From assembly GCA_944322785.1 (NCBI GenBank), contig CALUPW010000001.1:248001-312000 (forward strand): a DNA stretch of 64,000 nt, given 5' to 3'. The stretch's first letter is position 1. Every line of letters starts with the position of its first letter. Of the stretch, positions 1-7,658 are shown in pieces. The notes beneath the pieces were generated by a model that was not told the DNA's origin, made no database searches, and was given only the letters and a program-made list of their open reading frames with translations. Source of the stretch: Candidatus Gastranaerophilales bacterium. GTDB lineage: Bacteria > Cyanobacteriota > Vampirovibrionia > Gastranaerophilales > Gastranaerophilaceae. Made by a program: the position numbers and the translations under genes.

Positions 1-338
1 CCAAAATGCCCGGAAGTTTCTGGGAAGCATTCAGAGGCAATCCGTCAAATTCGAAACGTGCAATGAATATTTATGACTATTTGACATACAATTATCCTTC
101 AAAAGTTAAAGCAGGTTATGCATGCAACGAATACAGATTCTTTTTAACTTATGCGGATCCGATTGTCGAAAAAAGAAATTCAAGTGAAAGAAAACTTGAA
201 AAATTTAATAAAGAACAGGCTAAAAAGAAAGCAGAACGTACCAAACAAATTGCTCAATACAAAGCAACCGGCGGACTTACCGGATGGGATGCAACATATA
301 TTCTTCTTGAAAACTTTGCAAATTCATCAGAAAAGTAG
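1..338 (+). CDS. C-terminal part of an unrecognised protein (open at left edge)
   Basis: The reading frame is open through the first base, so the true start lies outside the window. The first ATG inside (position 6) has no ribosome binding site. The visible 110 or so residues are basic and rich in Lys, Asn and Tyr. A strongly charged stretch around residues 58-85, likely helical, is followed by an aromatic tail. I do not recognise a family. The gene ends 24 bases before a clear intrinsic terminator, so it is the last gene of its transcript. Confidence 0.6.
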   Translation, partial: KMPGSFWEAFRGNPSNSKRAMNIYDYLTYNYPSKVKAGYACNEYRFFLTYADPIVEKRNSSERKLEKFNKEQAKKKAERTKQIAQYKATGGLTGWDATYILLENFANSSEK

Positions 339-361
339 AAGTTTAAAAGTGTGTTTTAAAG

Positions 362-397
362 GGCGCTGCGGGTTTTATCCGCAGCGCCTAATTTTTG
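362..397 (+). terminator. Intrinsic terminator
   Basis: A 10-bp GC-rich perfect stem (GGCGCTGCGG at 362-371 pairing with CCGCAGCGCC at 379-388) closes a 7-base loop and is followed by TAATTTTT. It ends the transcript of the partial left-edge gene. Confidence 0.9.
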
Positions 398-409
398 ATA
401 ATCTTTTTA

Positions 410-438
410 TTGACAGAATTGTTAAAATATATTAAGAT
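410..438 (+). promoter_or_regulatory. Sigma70-type promoter
   Basis: TTGACA at 410-415, a 17-base spacer, and TAAGAT at 433-438. It lies just after the preceding terminator and about 25 bases before the AGGAGG ribosome binding site (456-461) of the gene starting at 470. Confidence 0.7.
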
Positions 439-469
439 ATAGACTGTTAAAATTTAGGAGGATTTAAGA

Positions 470-1000
470 ATGTCTGACACATTGCAACCAATAAACTGCC
501 CGGCATGCAACAAGGAAATGGTAAAGGTATTTGTACCCGAAGAAGGGATAAACATTGATATTTGTCTGAACGGATGCGGCGGAATATATTTTGACAACAG
601 AGAGTTTAAAAAGTTTGATGAAAAAGCGGAAAGCATCGATGAAATTTTAAAGGCAATTGAAGGAAAAACTTTTGCACTTGTTGACGAAAGTCTGCCGAGA
701 ACCTGTCCTGTCTGCGGTTCAAAAATGGTAAAAAATTATTCAAGTGCAAACAAAACAATTCAGATAGAAGAATGTTACAGCTGCGGCGGCAAATTTTTGG
801 ATAACGGAGAACTGCAAAAAATAAGAGCAGAATTTGATACAGAAGAAGAACGCTCTCAAGCTACAATGCAGGAACTTTATAACACTGTCGGCGGAAAGCT
901 GAAAGAGCTGGACGAACAGAGAGCGGAAGCAAGAGCAAACCTTTCACCTCTAAATCGTCTTTTTAATTCTCTGATTTACGGCGGAAGCTCTCATTTGTAA
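470..1000 (+). CDS. Double zinc-ribbon (TFIIB-type) protein
   Basis: A 176-residue soluble protein with two tandem zinc ribbons of the zf-TFIIB type. The first runs from CPAC (about residue 11) to CLNGCGGIYFDNRE. The second runs from CPVC (about residue 80) to CYSCGGKFLDNGEL. The tandem ribbons suggest gene duplication. The C-terminal 50 residues are charged and probably helical. The start is supported by AGGAGG eight bases upstream. Such proteins are widespread but lack an assigned biochemical role; metal binding is the only safe prediction. It has its own promoter and shares a bidirectional terminator with the next gene. Confidence 0.85.
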   Translation: MSDTLQPINCPACNKEMVKVFVPEEGINIDICLNGCGGIYFDNREFKKFDEKAESIDEILKAIEGKTFALVDESLPRTCPVCGSKMVKNYSSANKTIQIEECYSCGGKFLDNGELQKIRAEFDTEEERSQATMQELYNTVGGKLKELDEQRAEARANLSPLNRLFNSLIYGGSSHL

Positions 1001-1032
1001 AAAATTCTGTTAATAATACGGATTAATTTAAC

Positions 1033-1068
1033 AAAAGACTTTGGATTTTACCAAAGTCTTTTGTTATT
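1033..1068. terminator. Bidirectional terminator between convergent genes
   Basis: A 12-bp perfect stem, AAAAGACTTTGG (1033-1044) and CCAAAGTCTTTT (1051-1062), encloses the 6-base loop ATTTTA. T-runs occur in both directions. The minus-strand gene that follows terminates inside the hairpin flank. Confidence 0.85.
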
Positions 1069-2440
1069 TTGTAACTTCCGATTTTAAATAATCAATTTTT
1101 TCAAGGGTATCACTTTCAAAATAAATCCTTAAGAGCGGCTCTGTTCCGCTAGGTCTTATGAGTATCCAGCTTGTATTGTCGTCCAGATAAAGCTTTACGC
1201 CGTCTTTAAAATCCTTTTTAAGAATTTTAAAATTGCCGATTGCATTTAAATTTTTAAATTTTTCAATAAGAGGTTTGACATCTGATTGTTTTTCAAGTTT
1301 TTTGTCAATTCTGTCATTATAAAATCTGCATCCCACAAAATCGCAAAGTTCCTTTTGAAGCTCAACAAGAGGTTTACCTGAATATGCCATAGCCTCCAGA
1401 ATAAGAAGGTTTGCAAGAATGCCGTCTTTTTCCGGAATATGCCCTTGAATACTCAGTCCGCCGCTTTCCTCGCCTCCGATTACCGGATTGTATTTCCGCA
1501 TGGCATCACCCACATGTTTAAACCCGACTGCAGTTTCAATAACTTTTACCCCGAGTTTTTCGGCTGTTTTGTCCAGAAGAAGACTTGCCCCGACTGTCTT
1601 TACAATCGCACCTTCAAGTTTTTTATGATTTTTCAAATGCATTAACAAAATCGCAATAATTTCATTCGGAGAAACATATTCCCCGTTTTCATTTATAACC
1701 CCGAATCTGTCCGCATCACCATCATTTGCAAATCCTGCTGAATTAGGATTTGCTTTTACCTCATAAATTAAATCTTTTAAAAACTTCGGTTTCGGCTCCG
1801 GCATCCCGCCGCCAAAATTTGTGTCATGAAACATGTGAAGGCTTTTAAACTTTATCCCGTGATTTGTCAAAATTTTGTCAAAATATCCGATACTTGCCGA
1901 ATATAGTCCGTCAAAAATTATATTTGTTTTTAGATTTTTGATTTTGTTAATATCAACAAGGGCTTCAATATGTTTAAAATAATCTTTTGAAAAATCGTAC
2001 TTTTCAATTTTGCCCTCTGCAAAAGATGTAAATTCTTTATCAAGATTTGAAACAATTTCATCCGTAATGTCAGAGGTCGCAGGGCCTGCGTAATCAGGGA
2101 TGAATTTTATTCCGAGATATTCCGGCGGATTGTGTGATGCCGTAAACATTAAGGCACAGGCGTTTAAAAGTTTTGCATTATATGCAAGTACAGGTGTCGG
2201 AATTATTTTGTCGCTGTACAAAACTCTAAATCCAAGTTTTTTTAATACTTCCGCAGCGATATTTGAAAATTCATCCGCTTTACTTCTCGGGTCATAACCG
2301 ATTATTACAAGTTTCTCACCGCCGAAATTATCATAAATATACTTGCCGGCAGCTTTTACAACTCTTACAACATTATCTTCCGTAAAATCTTCTCCAACTA
2401 CAGCACGCCAGCCGTCTGTTCCGAATTTTATTTTGTTCAT
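1064..2440 (-). CDS. Phosphoglucomutase/phosphomannomutase family enzyme
   Basis: An alpha-D-phosphohexomutase of 458 residues, normal for the family. It interconverts hexose-1-phosphate and hexose-6-phosphate in the cytosol. All four signature loops are visible: the phosphoserine loop TASHNPP (S102), the magnesium loop DGDADR (about residue 240), the sugar-binding GGEESGG, and the phosphate-binding RPSGTEPLLR near the C-terminus. Substrate choice (glucose, mannose or glucosamine) cannot be read from sequence; GGEESGG fits glucose/mannose types better than GlmM. AAAGGG precedes the ATG. The gene is transcribed away from pheA. Confidence 0.93.
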   Translation of the reverse strand: MNKIKFGTDGWRAVVGEDFTEDNVVRVVKAAGKYIYDNFGGEKLVIIGYDPRSKADEFSNIAAEVLKKLGFRVLYSDKIIPTPVLAYNAKLLNACALMFTASHNPPEYLGIKFIPDYAGPATSDITDEIVSNLDKEFTSFAEGKIEKYDFSKDYFKHIEALVDINKIKNLKTNIIFDGLYSASIGYFDKILTNHGIKFKSLHMFHDTNFGGGMPEPKPKFLKDLIYEVKANPNSAGFANDGDADRFGVINENGEYVSPNEIIAILLMHLKNHKKLEGAIVKTVGASLLLDKTAEKLGVKVIETAVGFKHVGDAMRKYNPVIGGEESGGLSIQGHIPEKDGILANLLILEAMAYSGKPLVELQKELCDFVGCRFYNDRIDKKLEKQSDVKPLIEKFKNLNAIGNFKILKKDFKDGVKLYLDDNTSWILIRPSGTEPLLRIYFESDTLEKIDYLKSEVTK

Positions 2441-2445
2441 TTGAA

Positions 2446-2474
2446 TTGCCCTTTTATCCGCTTTCTGTTACAAT
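2446..2474 (+). promoter_or_regulatory. Promoter for pheA
   Basis: TTGCCC (2446-2451), a 17-base spacer, then TACAAT (2469-2474) with an extended TG one base before the -10. It lies in the divergent gap between the hexomutase and pheA. Confidence 0.6.
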
Positions 2475-2503
2475 TATATTTGAAACAGGGAGTTTAGTAA
2501 ACA

Positions 2504-3349
2504 ATGGATTTTTCAAATGTTGAAAAAATTGCGTATTTAGGACCGGAAGCTTCATTTTCCGAAATGGCAGCGGATATTTTCCGCCAAAAATATGACATCA
2601 AGGCAAGACCCGAAAAAATGATGACAATCAGACAGGTTATTGAATTTGTCGATGAAACCCCCAATGTTTTAGGAGTGCTTCCGCTTGAAAATTCACTTGA
2701 AGGATCGGTGAGAGAATCTCTTGACAATCTTATGCTTACTAAAAATCCCGATATCCGGATGCTTTCACAGGTAATTATGCCGATTAAACACTGCCTGCTT
2801 GCAAGAACAACGGAATTTTACAGTATTACGGGTATAATTTCTCATCCGCAGGCTCTTGCACAATGTCAGAATTTTATACATGACGAATTGCCAAGGAATT
2901 TGAATATTATTGAGGCGACAAGTACGGCGGAAGCGGCCAGAAGTCTTGCTAATTACAATTTGACATACGCTGCAATCGGAAGCCGTAAAACTGCCGAAGT
3001 TTACAATCTGAATATCCTTCGTGAAAATATAAATGATGATCAGACTAATCAGACAAGATTTGTTCTTATAGGAAACTTTGATACCGAAATCACCGGAAAC
3101 GATAAGACTTCCCTTGTTTTTGCAACAGAAAATAAGCCCGGTGCTTTAATGGATATCTTAAATATTTTTTATCAAAATAAAATTAACCTTTCATATATTG
3201 TGTCCCGTCCTTCTAAAATAAATTTCGGAGATTACAATTTTATAGTTAATTTTGACGGACATATCAAAAATCCAAAAATAAAAGAGGCTGTTGAACAGTT
3301 GAAAGAAAAAACTACGTTTTTCAGATTTTTCGGCTCATATTCCAAATAG
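2504..3349 (+). CDS. pheA: Prephenate dehydratase
   Basis: Converts prephenate to phenylpyruvate in phenylalanine synthesis. The N-terminal catalytic domain (about residues 8-185) opens with YLGPEASFSE, contains PLENSLEGSV and ends in the conserved NQTRFVLIG. The TRF threonine is the family's catalytic residue. A C-terminal ACT domain (about 200-280, KTSLVFATENKPGALMDIL onward) should bind phenylalanine for feedback control. Its usual ESRP motif appears as VSRPS. The length of 281 residues is typical of the monofunctional enzyme; no chorismate mutase domain is fused. Confidence 0.95.
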   Translation: MDFSNVEKIAYLGPEASFSEMAADIFRQKYDIKARPEKMMTIRQVIEFVDETPNVLGVLPLENSLEGSVRESLDNLMLTKNPDIRMLSQVIMPIKHCLLARTTEFYSITGIISHPQALAQCQNFIHDELPRNLNIIEATSTAEAARSLANYNLTYAAIGSRKTAEVYNLNILRENINDDQTNQTRFVLIGNFDTEITGNDKTSLVFATENKPGALMDILNIFYQNKINLSYIVSRPSKINFGDYNFIVNFDGHIKNPKIKEAVEQLKEKTTFFRFFGSYSK

Positions 3350-3358
3350 ATTTCATGA

Positions 3359-3389
3359 TTGACAAAACCTCAATACCCTGTGATAAAAT
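3359..3389 (+). promoter_or_regulatory. Strong sigma70-type promoter
   Basis: A perfect TTGACA at 3359-3364 is followed by GATAAAAT at 3382-3389, 17 bases to GATAAA or 19 to TAAAAT. The same TTGACA...GATAAAAT layout recurs at 28,378. It drives the tail-fibre-like gene. Confidence 0.7.
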
Positions 3390-3439
3390 GGTTTTAAAGC
3401 CTTATTAAACAGTTCTCAAATGTTGCCGGAAAGGCATAT

Positions 3440-4261
3440 ATGACAAATTCTTTAATTCCATATTCATTTACACCAGGTACAAAAGCAAAAGCCGAGGAAG
3501 TAAATGCAAACTTTAATGCGCTTGCGGATAAAATAGACGAAAATAATTCAACTGCGGTTCATGCCGATACGGAATCAACCCTTACAGGCAAAAAAACATT
3601 CACCAAGCCGATTTATTCAACGGTTAATAATAGTGATACAAGCGGAAATTTAGTTGTGCAGAATGTAGATGACGGAGATACCATAGATGCGTTAATAGCT
3701 ATGACTACCGATGGTATTTGCTGCGGATCGGTTCGTTTTATAAATGAGGACGGACAGAATTCTGCAAGACTAGTTGCAGCCGGCGAAGACGGTAATATGG
3801 ATAATTCCTTGCAGGTTGTGAATATTAACGGAAAATGTTATGCAACCTGTCCTACATATACCGACAACTATGCAGACAAATCTAATAAAATTGTTACAAC
3901 AAATTATCTTGCGGATCACTGGACAACAACAAAAGCAACAACAACAAGCACTGCCTCTGCAGCACGTCCTGCAGTAGTAGTAGAAAATTACCGAAACGGG
4001 AGTTCATGGTATAGGAAATGGTCAGACGGATTTATCGAGCAGGGCGGCAGAACGACGATGGGCGATACATACGGAGAAGTTCTGAAATTTCTGGTACCGT
4101 TTTCATCGACAGATGATGCACGTAACAACTATATAATAGTCGGTGTTCTAGGTGCAATGAATGCAACCTCAAACCTCGGGATATTATCATACGGTTATAC
4201 GGGTGTAAATATAGATAACAGTGTAGGCGGGACTTATCACTGGTATGCGGCCGGATATTAA
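3440..4261 (+). CDS. Phage tail fibre-like protein
   Basis: A 273-residue protein. The N-terminus FTPGTKAKAEEVNANFNAL is a common opening of phage tail proteins. A short Thr/Ser/Ala-rich linker (about 178-190) leads to a C-terminal receptor-type tip. The segment WYRKWSDGFIEQGG matches the conserved start of many tail-fibre tip domains, followed by a Gly/Tyr-rich beta-type end. GGAAAGG precedes the ATG. No capsid, terminase or baseplate genes lie nearby, so this is an orphan or domesticated tail gene that probably works with the next small gene. A role in surface binding is inferred. Confidence 0.7.
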   Translation: MTNSLIPYSFTPGTKAKAEEVNANFNALADKIDENNSTAVHADTESTLTGKKTFTKPIYSTVNNSDTSGNLVVQNVDDGDTIDALIAMTTDGICCGSVRFINEDGQNSARLVAAGEDGNMDNSLQVVNINGKCYATCPTYTDNYADKSNKIVTTNYLADHWTTTKATTTSTASAARPAVVVENYRNGSSWYRKWSDGFIEQGGRTTMGDTYGEVLKFLVPFSSTDDARNNYIIVGVLGAMNATSNLGILSYGYTGVNIDNSVGGTYHWYAAGY

Positions 4262-4318
4262 TTTTTAAGAACATAGATACTTTGGACAAAAAAAAATAAA
4301 CACAAGGAGATTTGTAAA

Positions 4319-4798
4319 ATGAGTTATAAACTGGAAAAACCATACACGGATGTTCAATATGCGGATTTTGTAGTAGAGCATAACCACCAAAACGGTCGTA
4401 ATATTGAAATAACCGAAGATGCAGCCTACGCACTGGAACCTAACGAAATGCTGGGAGAAGACGGGGTTCCTGTAATCAATCCGAATTATGAAGCGGAACT
4501 GGCACAGAAAAAACGAGCACGTCTGGATAAGCTGAATTTGACGGCAGCAGACGTTGAACGTGCGATATACAAAGCAAAGGGGATGGACTTTGAGGATGTA
4601 ATCAAGAAAGTTGAAGAGTTAAATAGTGACACAAACCCTTCAACCAGTATTGACATCAAGGCCTTGAAAATAGAACTCAAAGCCAACAACTTTTACCGTG
4701 GAAACCCCTACATAAATGCGGTTGGCACACTTTTAGGCTTTACGTCCGAGCAGTTGGATGAATTCTTTGAAACCAATGATTATACTAAGCTGGTGTAG
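4319..4798 (+). CDS. Unrecognised protein paired with the tail-fibre gene
   Basis: A 159-residue acidic protein with a strong AAGGAG site. The middle (about 60-100) is helical and charged, including QKKRARLDKLNLTAADVERA. The C-terminal part resembles small helical phage proteins found next to tail fibres. No signal peptide or membrane segment is present. It lies 57 bases behind the tail-fibre gene without an obvious terminator between, so co-transcription is likely. A role in fibre assembly is possible but is only inferred from position. Confidence 0.6.
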   Translation: MSYKLEKPYTDVQYADFVVEHNHQNGRNIEITEDAAYALEPNEMLGEDGVPVINPNYEAELAQKKRARLDKLNLTAADVERAIYKAKGMDFEDVIKKVEELNSDTNPSTSIDIKALKIELKANNFYRGNPYINAVGTLLGFTSEQLDEFFETNDYTKLV

Positions 4799-4801
4799 GT
4801 A

Positions 4802-4903
4802 GTTGAAAAGTTGAATGGTTGATTAGTTGAAAGGTGGAAAGGTTGAACAGTTGAAAGGTTTATTAGCGAGCCGTTCAACCTATCAACCTTCACCCGTTCA
4901 ACC
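4802..4903. repeat. GTTGAANN 8-bp repeat element without a gene
   Basis: Seven tandem octamers of GTTGAANN type (4802-4857, for example GTTGAAAA, GTTGAATG, GTTGAAAG, GTTGAACA) are followed after a short spacer by inverted copies (CCGTTCAA, CCTATCAA and relatives, 4871-4903). The whole can fold into a long imperfect hairpin. The same octamers border the four-helix-bundle gene at 6302. This copy looks like an empty or deleted version of that element. It begins four bases after the stop codon of the preceding gene. Confidence 0.85.
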
Positions 4904-4962
4904 AAATTAGCAGGTCGGGCATACCTGCCTGACATCTATCTAAAAAGTAAGTTTATATTTAT

Positions 4963-4988
4963 GCGCCGGTAATACCGGCGCTTTTTTT
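4963..4988 (+). terminator. Intrinsic terminator upstream of tyrS
   Basis: An 8-bp stem, GCGCCGGT (4963-4970) and ACCGGCGC (4974-4981), with a 3-base loop, is followed by seven T. It separates the phage-like gene pair and repeat element from tyrS. Confidence 0.9.
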
Positions 4989-5030
4989 GTTTAAATATCT
5001 TAACTTCAACTCCTTATTGATTTTTGTTTT

Positions 5031-5039
5031 TGATACAAT
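5031..5039 (+). promoter_or_regulatory. Extended -10 promoter of tyrS
   Basis: TGATACAAT is an extended -10 element 22 bases before the tyrS ATG. No good -35 hexamer is visible at the expected distance. The leader is too short for a T-box riboswitch. Confidence 0.45.
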
Positions 5040-5061
5040 TAAATCAACAAGGAGAGAATAA

Positions 5062-6285
5062 ATGGTTGATATAAGAGAAGAATTTATAGAACAGGCAAAG
5101 AAACTTGCAAGAGGCGCCGAGGTTTTGCCGGGCGGAATTGAAGAACTTGCGGTAAAATTGCAGCACGCAAAAGATACAAACACACCTTTACGTGTAAAAC
5201 TCGGAATGGATCCGACACGACCTGATTTACACCTAGGGCACACTGTTGTAATGAGAAAATTAAGAGAATTTCAAAAACTCGGCCATAAGGTCGTTTTGAT
5301 AGTCGGCGGGGCGACCGCAATGGTCGGCGATCCTTCCGGAAAGTCCGAAACTCGTCCGTCTTTAACCAAAGAGCAGGTTGAGGAAAATGCAAAATCATAT
5401 TTTGAACAGATGTCAAAAGTTGTGGATGTTGAAAAAGCTGAAGTTACAAACAATGCTGACTGGCTTCACAAAATGAGTTTTACGGAACTGTTGACGCTGG
5501 CGGCCAAAATTACGGTTGCACAGATGATGACAAGAGATGATTTTGCAAAAAGATACTCTGAAGGTCGTCCTATTTCGGTTCATGAATTTTTCTATCCTTT
5601 GATGCAGGCTTATGATTCTGTTGAAATTGATGCAGATATTGAACTCGGCGGAACGGATCAGAGATTTAATACCCTTCTGGGGCGTCAAATTCAAGAAGCT
5701 TACGGCAAAAAATATCCGCAGATGGTTATGCTGCTTCCGTTGATTGAAGGCACAGACGGACTTGTCAAAATGTCCAAAACTTACCCTGAACACTGCATTT
5801 CACTCACTGACAGCGCAAATGATATGTTCGGCAAATTGATGAGCATTCCCGACACGTTGATTGTAAAATATTTTACTCTTTTGACCGACGTATCGGATGA
5901 TGAATTAAAAGAGATTGAAAGTTCTCTTAAAAATCCGTCCGTCAACCCGCGTGATTTAAAACTCAAACTTGCATATACAATTACGGAAGAATACCACGGA
6001 AAAGAGGAGGCCGAAAAAGCTCAGGCGGAATTTATTAATGTAGTATCAAACAAGGGACTTCCCTCAGATATTGAAGAAGTAAAAGTCGAGCCGGGCAAAA
6101 ACATTCTTGACCTTCTGGTAGAATTAAAGTTTGTCCAGAGTAAGGGCGAAGCAAAACGTCTTATACAGGGCGGCGGAGTTAAAATAGACGGCGAAAAGAT
6201 TGCCGATATGACTTATACTCTAAACTTCACTGACAGTGTAATATTGCAGGCAGGAAAAAGAAAATTTATGAAGTTGAAGAGTTGA
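5062..6285 (+). CDS. tyrS: Tyrosyl-tRNA synthetase
   Basis: A class I aminoacyl-tRNA synthetase charging tRNA-Tyr. The 407 residues show the HIGH-type motif HLGH (57-60), the Rossmann core with GGTDQRFN, and KMSKT (236-240) in place of KMSKS. A C-terminal S4 RNA-binding domain (about 345-405) is also present. The spacing fits the shorter TyrZ-like bacterial group. AAGGAG sits just upstream of the ATG. The last codons and the TGA stop (6273-6285) lie inside a GTTGAANN repeat array, so an insertion at the 3' end has rewritten the final residues without harming the S4 domain. Confidence 0.96.
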   Translation: MVDIREEFIEQAKKLARGAEVLPGGIEELAVKLQHAKDTNTPLRVKLGMDPTRPDLHLGHTVVMRKLREFQKLGHKVVLIVGGATAMVGDPSGKSETRPSLTKEQVEENAKSYFEQMSKVVDVEKAEVTNNADWLHKMSFTELLTLAAKITVAQMMTRDDFAKRYSEGRPISVHEFFYPLMQAYDSVEIDADIELGGTDQRFNTLLGRQIQEAYGKKYPQMVMLLPLIEGTDGLVKMSKTYPEHCISLTDSANDMFGKLMSIPDTLIVKYFTLLTDVSDDELKEIESSLKNPSVNPRDLKLKLAYTITEEYHGKEEAEKAQAEFINVVSNKGLPSDIEEVKVEPGKNILDLLVELKFVQSKGEAKRLIQGGGVKIDGEKIADMTYTLNFTDSVILQAGKRKFMKLKS

Positions 6286-6725
6286 AAGGTTGAACAGTTG
6301 AATGGTTAATTTAAATGAGTCTTATAAATTTGGATTTGAAAAATTAGAAGTCTGGCAAAATTCAATACAGTTATCAAAACTAATTTATTACCTCACTTTG
6401 TCATTTCCTAAAGAAGAAATCTACGGGCTTACTTCGCAAATAAGGCGGGCAATGATTTCAGTTTCTTCAAATATTGCAGAAGGCTCAAGTAAAAATTCTC
6501 TAAAGGATCAAGCCAGATTTTCAGAAATTGCATTTGGAAGTTTGCTTGAAGTTTTAAATCAAATAATTTTGGCATATGAATTATCTTATATATCAGAAGA
6601 AAATTATATTGATTGCAGAAATAAAATAGAAATTATTTCAAGACAACTGAATGCACTGAGAAAATCACAAATGGACAGAACTAATAAATAGCCGTTCAAC
6701 CGTTTAACTTTTCAACCATTCAACC
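6273..6725 (+). mobile_element. Repeat-bounded element carrying a four-helix-bundle gene
   Basis: The left edge is GTTGAAGA, GTTGAAAG, GTTGAACA, GTTGAATG in exact 8-bp register (6273-6304). The right edge is the inverted set CCGTTCAA, CCGTTTAA, CTTTTCAA, CCATTCAA (6692-6723). One gene fills the space between. The inverted arrangement, the reuse of the octamers at 4802 and the intrusion into tyrS suggest a small transposable or recombinogenic unit. No transposase is encoded, so movement would need help from elsewhere. Confidence 0.6.
6302..6691 (+). CDS. Four-helix-bundle protein (23S IVS/bAvd-like family)
   Basis: A 129-residue protein with the hallmark motifs of the four-helix-bundle family, whose members include proteins of 23S rRNA intervening sequences and relatives of the Avd accessory protein. 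These are FEKLEVWQNSIQLSK, the GLTSQIRRAMISVSSNIAEG signature, and ARFSEIAFGSLLEV. The family forms positively charged barrels that bind nucleic acid. The ATG at 6302 lies inside the left octamer array and has no Shine-Dalgarno sequence, so translation may depend on read-through from tyrS 16 bases upstream. Its cellular role is unknown. Confidence 0.88.
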   Translation: MVNLNESYKFGFEKLEVWQNSIQLSKLIYYLTLSFPKEEIYGLTSQIRRAMISVSSNIAEGSSKNSLKDQARFSEIAFGSLLEVLNQIILAYELSYISEENYIDCRNKIEIISRQLNALRKSQMDRTNK

Positions 6726-6738
6726 AGAGGAATGTTTT

Positions 6739-7401
6739 ATGTTCAAAATCCTAAAACGAGGAATCACAAAAGTAAAAGAAGATATAAAAGTTATTTACGA
6801 CAAAGATCCTGCCGCAAATAATTTATTAGAGGTAATTTTGTGTTATCCGGGACTTCATGCGCTTATTGCATATCGTTTTGCACACAGACTTTACAAATGG
6901 CATATCCCGCTTATCCCACGTGTAATTTCATATATTACAAGAATAATTACAGGGATTGAAATCCACCCTGCGGCAAAAATCGGCAGAAGATTTTTTATTG
7001 ACCATGGAGAAGGTGTTGTAATCGGAGCCACAACGGTAATCGGGGATGACGTTTTGATTTACCAGCAGGTAACGCTCGGCGGAACAGGAAAAGAGCAGGG
7101 CAAACGCCACCCGACTTTAGGACATGGCGTAATAGTCGGTGCGGGTGCAAAAGTTTTAGGTAACATTACCCTTGGGGATTACGTTCGAGTAGGCGCAGGT
7201 TCTGTTGTTGTGGAAGACGTACCGGAATATTCGACGGTTGTCGGCGTTCCGGGCAGAATAGTCCGGCGAAAAATTAAGGACAAAAACGGTGTTTTGATGC
7301 ACAACAGAATTCCGGATCCTGTCAAGTGTGAACTTAACCGATTGAAATATGAGGTTCAGGAATTGAGGGAAAAATTAGATAAAATTGAAAAATTAAGTTA
7401 A
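6739..7401 (+). CDS. cysE: Serine O-acetyltransferase
   Basis: Acetylates serine with acetyl-CoA, the first step of cysteine synthesis. The N-terminal helical part (1-65) precedes a left-handed beta-helix of hexapeptide repeats (about 70-170). Characteristic stretches are IHPAAKIGRRFFIDHGEGVV with the catalytic His/Asp pair, then QQVTLGGTG, GHGVIVGAGAKVLGN and VVGVPGRIV. The length (220) matches the short CysE/EpsC type. A helical C-terminal tail follows. AGAGGAATG precedes the ATG, 14 bases after the repeat element. Confidence 0.94.
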   Translation: MFKILKRGITKVKEDIKVIYDKDPAANNLLEVILCYPGLHALIAYRFAHRLYKWHIPLIPRVISYITRIITGIEIHPAAKIGRRFFIDHGEGVVIGATTVIGDDVLIYQQVTLGGTGKEQGKRHPTLGHGVIVGAGAKVLGNITLGDYVRVGAGSVVVEDVPEYSTVVGVPGRIVRRKIKDKNGVLMHNRIPDPVKCELNRLKYEVQELREKLDKIEKLS

Positions 7402-7418
7402 AAGAAAGGGGTGCAATT

Positions 7419-7619
7419 ATGTATCACGTTTACACAGAAAAAAATCGTTCAGATTTAACCAAAACATTAATCGGAGATTTCAAAGATTACGATGAAGCAA
7501 TGGACGCTGCCGAAAAAGCGATTGAAGAACATCCGGAGCTTAATTACATCGTTGAGGAAACAGACGGACACTTCAACAGCTACGGCGAACTTGTCGCAGA
7601 AGTTGTTGCAAAATCATAG
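7419..7619 (+). CDS. Small acidic protein of unknown function
   Basis: A 66-residue soluble protein, rich in Glu and Asp, with an N-terminal beta-type stretch and a central helix (DYDEAMDAAEKAIEEHPEL). AAAGGGG precedes the ATG. It follows cysE by 17 bases and ends at a strong terminator, so it is the last gene of the cysE transcript. I do not recognise a family. Confidence 0.7.
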   Translation: MYHVYTEKNRSDLTKTLIGDFKDYDEAMDAAEKAIEEHPELNYIVEETDGHFNSYGELVAEVVAKS

Positions 7620-7623
7620 TTTT

Positions 7624-7658
7624 AGCGGCAGACAATTTGTCTGCCGCTTATTTTATTT
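7624..7658. terminator. Terminator between convergent genes
   Basis: An 11-bp perfect stem, AGCGGCAGACA (7624-7634) and TGTCTGCCGCT (7638-7648), with a 3-base loop is followed by TATTTTATTT. It ends the cysE transcript and overlaps the 3' end of the opposite gene. Confidence 0.9.

Noticed and set aside
5022-5061. T-box riboswitch before tyrS
   Set aside because: The space between the upstream terminator and the ATG is too short and no T-box sequence is seen.
6302-6691. Diversity-generating retroelement, suggested by an Avd-like protein and a lectin-like protein at 58,827
   Set aside because: No reverse transcriptase and no template/variable repeat pair is present, and the two genes are 52 kb apart.
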